A program made the position numbers and the translations under genes. The notes below the pieces were generated by a model. The model did not search any database, was not told where the DNA came from, and worked only from the letters and a program-made list of their open reading frames with translations. A stretch of DNA of 64,000 nucleotides from JBBQVS01 sp963792705 (GTDB lineage: Bacteria; Chloroflexota; Ktedonobacteria; Ktedonobacterales; Ktedonobacteraceae): NCBI GenBank assembly GCA_963792705.1, contig CAWBXD010000007.1:62001-126000 (forward strand), written 5' to 3'. Below, piece by piece: positions 63,568-64,000 of this stretch; position 1 is the first letter of the stretch; each line of letters begins with the position of its first letter.

Positions 63568-64000
63568 ATGCAGAAACTTGATCTTTACTCAGCCAACTGG
63601 TCCATCAAACATGTTCAAAAAGAAGGAGATACCGACCTTTTTCCGAGGCCATTTGAAATTGATGTAATAACTGAAAATACAAGCCAAGTTCTAAAATACT
63701 TAGAGTCAGTGGATATTGGTAGCTACTCGTGGTCTGGTGGAAGACATGCACTTATTCCTAAAGATGCGCTCTCTTTCAGACGAGCGGTTCAGCTCGATCC
63801 TTTAGACTCTCTTGTGCTTACAGCTCTAACTATTCAACACGGAGATAAATTTGAGAAAAAACGAGTACCCATCAGCGAAGAAACCATCTTCAGCTATAGA
63901 TTTGCTCCGGGCGAAGATGGAAGGTTGTATAGTTTGAATACAAATTGGTCAAGTTTCTGGAAAAAGTCAGTTGAGCGAGCTAGTGTTATAGGAGGATGGG
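63568..64000 (+). CDS. Reverse-transcriptase-like protein, N-terminal part (runs off the window)
   Basis: 144 codons open to the window edge, starting at ATG 63568 with TTTTGGAG before it. The segment RRAVQLDPLDSLVLTALTI and later IFSYRFAPGEDGRLY resemble the N-terminus of defence-type bacterial reverse transcriptases, which typically have an R..QLDP.D...YTAL stretch and VFSYRF before the catalytic palm. The palm and YxDD motif would lie beyond the window, so this is unproven. Codon use is AT-rich compared with the rest, and the gene follows tRNA-Leu, both suggestive of horizontal gain. Confidence 0.45.
   Translation, partial: MQKLDLYSANWSIKHVQKEGDTDLFPRPFEIDVITENTSQVLKYLESVDIGSYSWSGGRHALIPKDALSFRRAVQLDPLDSLVLTALTIQHGDKFEKKRVPISEETIFSYRFAPGEDGRLYSLNTNWSSFWKKSVERASVIGGW

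Overview
The window looks like chromosomal DNA of a Ktedonobacteria-type Chloroflexota bacterium. This is an inference from gene content: a group 1h-like [NiFe] hydrogenase, an F420-type (Ddn-like) enzyme, many FHA, BTAD, PQQ/WD-repeat and GAF/PAS signalling proteins, lipobox lipoproteins, and abundant intergenic palindromes. Base composition is mid-range and even until the last ~500 bases, which look AT-richer. No rRNA, CRISPR array, transposase or complete prophage was seen.

Layout. 1-3082 (-): end of a nuo operon (nuoJ-nuoK-nuoL, nuoL running off the left edge). 3501-13912: mixed genes (zinc-ribbon pseudokinase, Ca2+/H+ antiporter, PsiE-like protein, GNAT, membrane protein with an acidic linker, aldo/keto reductase, MFS exporter, DUF4126 protein, Ddn-like protein, MBL-fold hydrolase). 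13971-19039 (-): a [NiFe] hydrogenase locus (small subunit, large subunit, maturation genes) that appears damaged: the small-subunit gene has an in-frame TGA, a palindromic element separates it from the large subunit, and the next gene joins a NifU-like N-terminus to the last part of HypD. 19582-25493 (+): a BTAD/AAA regulator and a REC-FHA-FHA-FHA-ABCG transporter fusion. 25852-39429: pgi, an esterase, small proteins, DinB, two membrane-anchored surface proteins, a geranylgeranyl-reductase-like flavoprotein with a GT-C glycosyltransferase, a membrane-anchored sulfite-oxidase-family enzyme and a glutaredoxin-thioredoxin reductase fusion. 39524-43648 (-): a DUF4870 protein and an Opu-type glycine betaine/choline ABC operon. 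43922-47244: PH-like membrane protein, LuxR/TPR regulator, WD40 lipoprotein. 47294-54788 (-): AAA+ ATPase, LIM/DA1-like peptidase, then an acyl-CoA catabolism cluster (biotinyl protein, carboxyltransferase, AtuA pair, and an acyl-CoA dehydrogenase with a one-base frameshift). 55255-60031: Nif3-like protein, small protein, cytochrome P450, GAF-GAF-PAS histidine kinase. 60279-63033 (-): a polyphosphate-type operon (Ppx-CHAD, CHAD, HD). 63334-64000: tRNA-Leu(CAG) with a strong promoter and terminator, then the start of a gene whose N-terminus resembles defence-type reverse transcriptases.

The most distinctive non-coding feature is a family of MITE/REP-like palindromic elements with ends reading TAGGGACC, about nine copies, all intergenic. 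One copy is inserted inside another and flanked by a six-base GATAAT duplication, which is evidence of past transposition. A second family (GTAGGGGC ends) sits beside the first at two loci. Separate from these, many genes end in long, perfect, unique-sequence hairpins with 21-27 bp arms.

Three gene lesions (hydrogenase small subunit, HypD, acyl-CoA dehydrogenase) could be real decay or sequence/assembly error; the sequence alone cannot decide.
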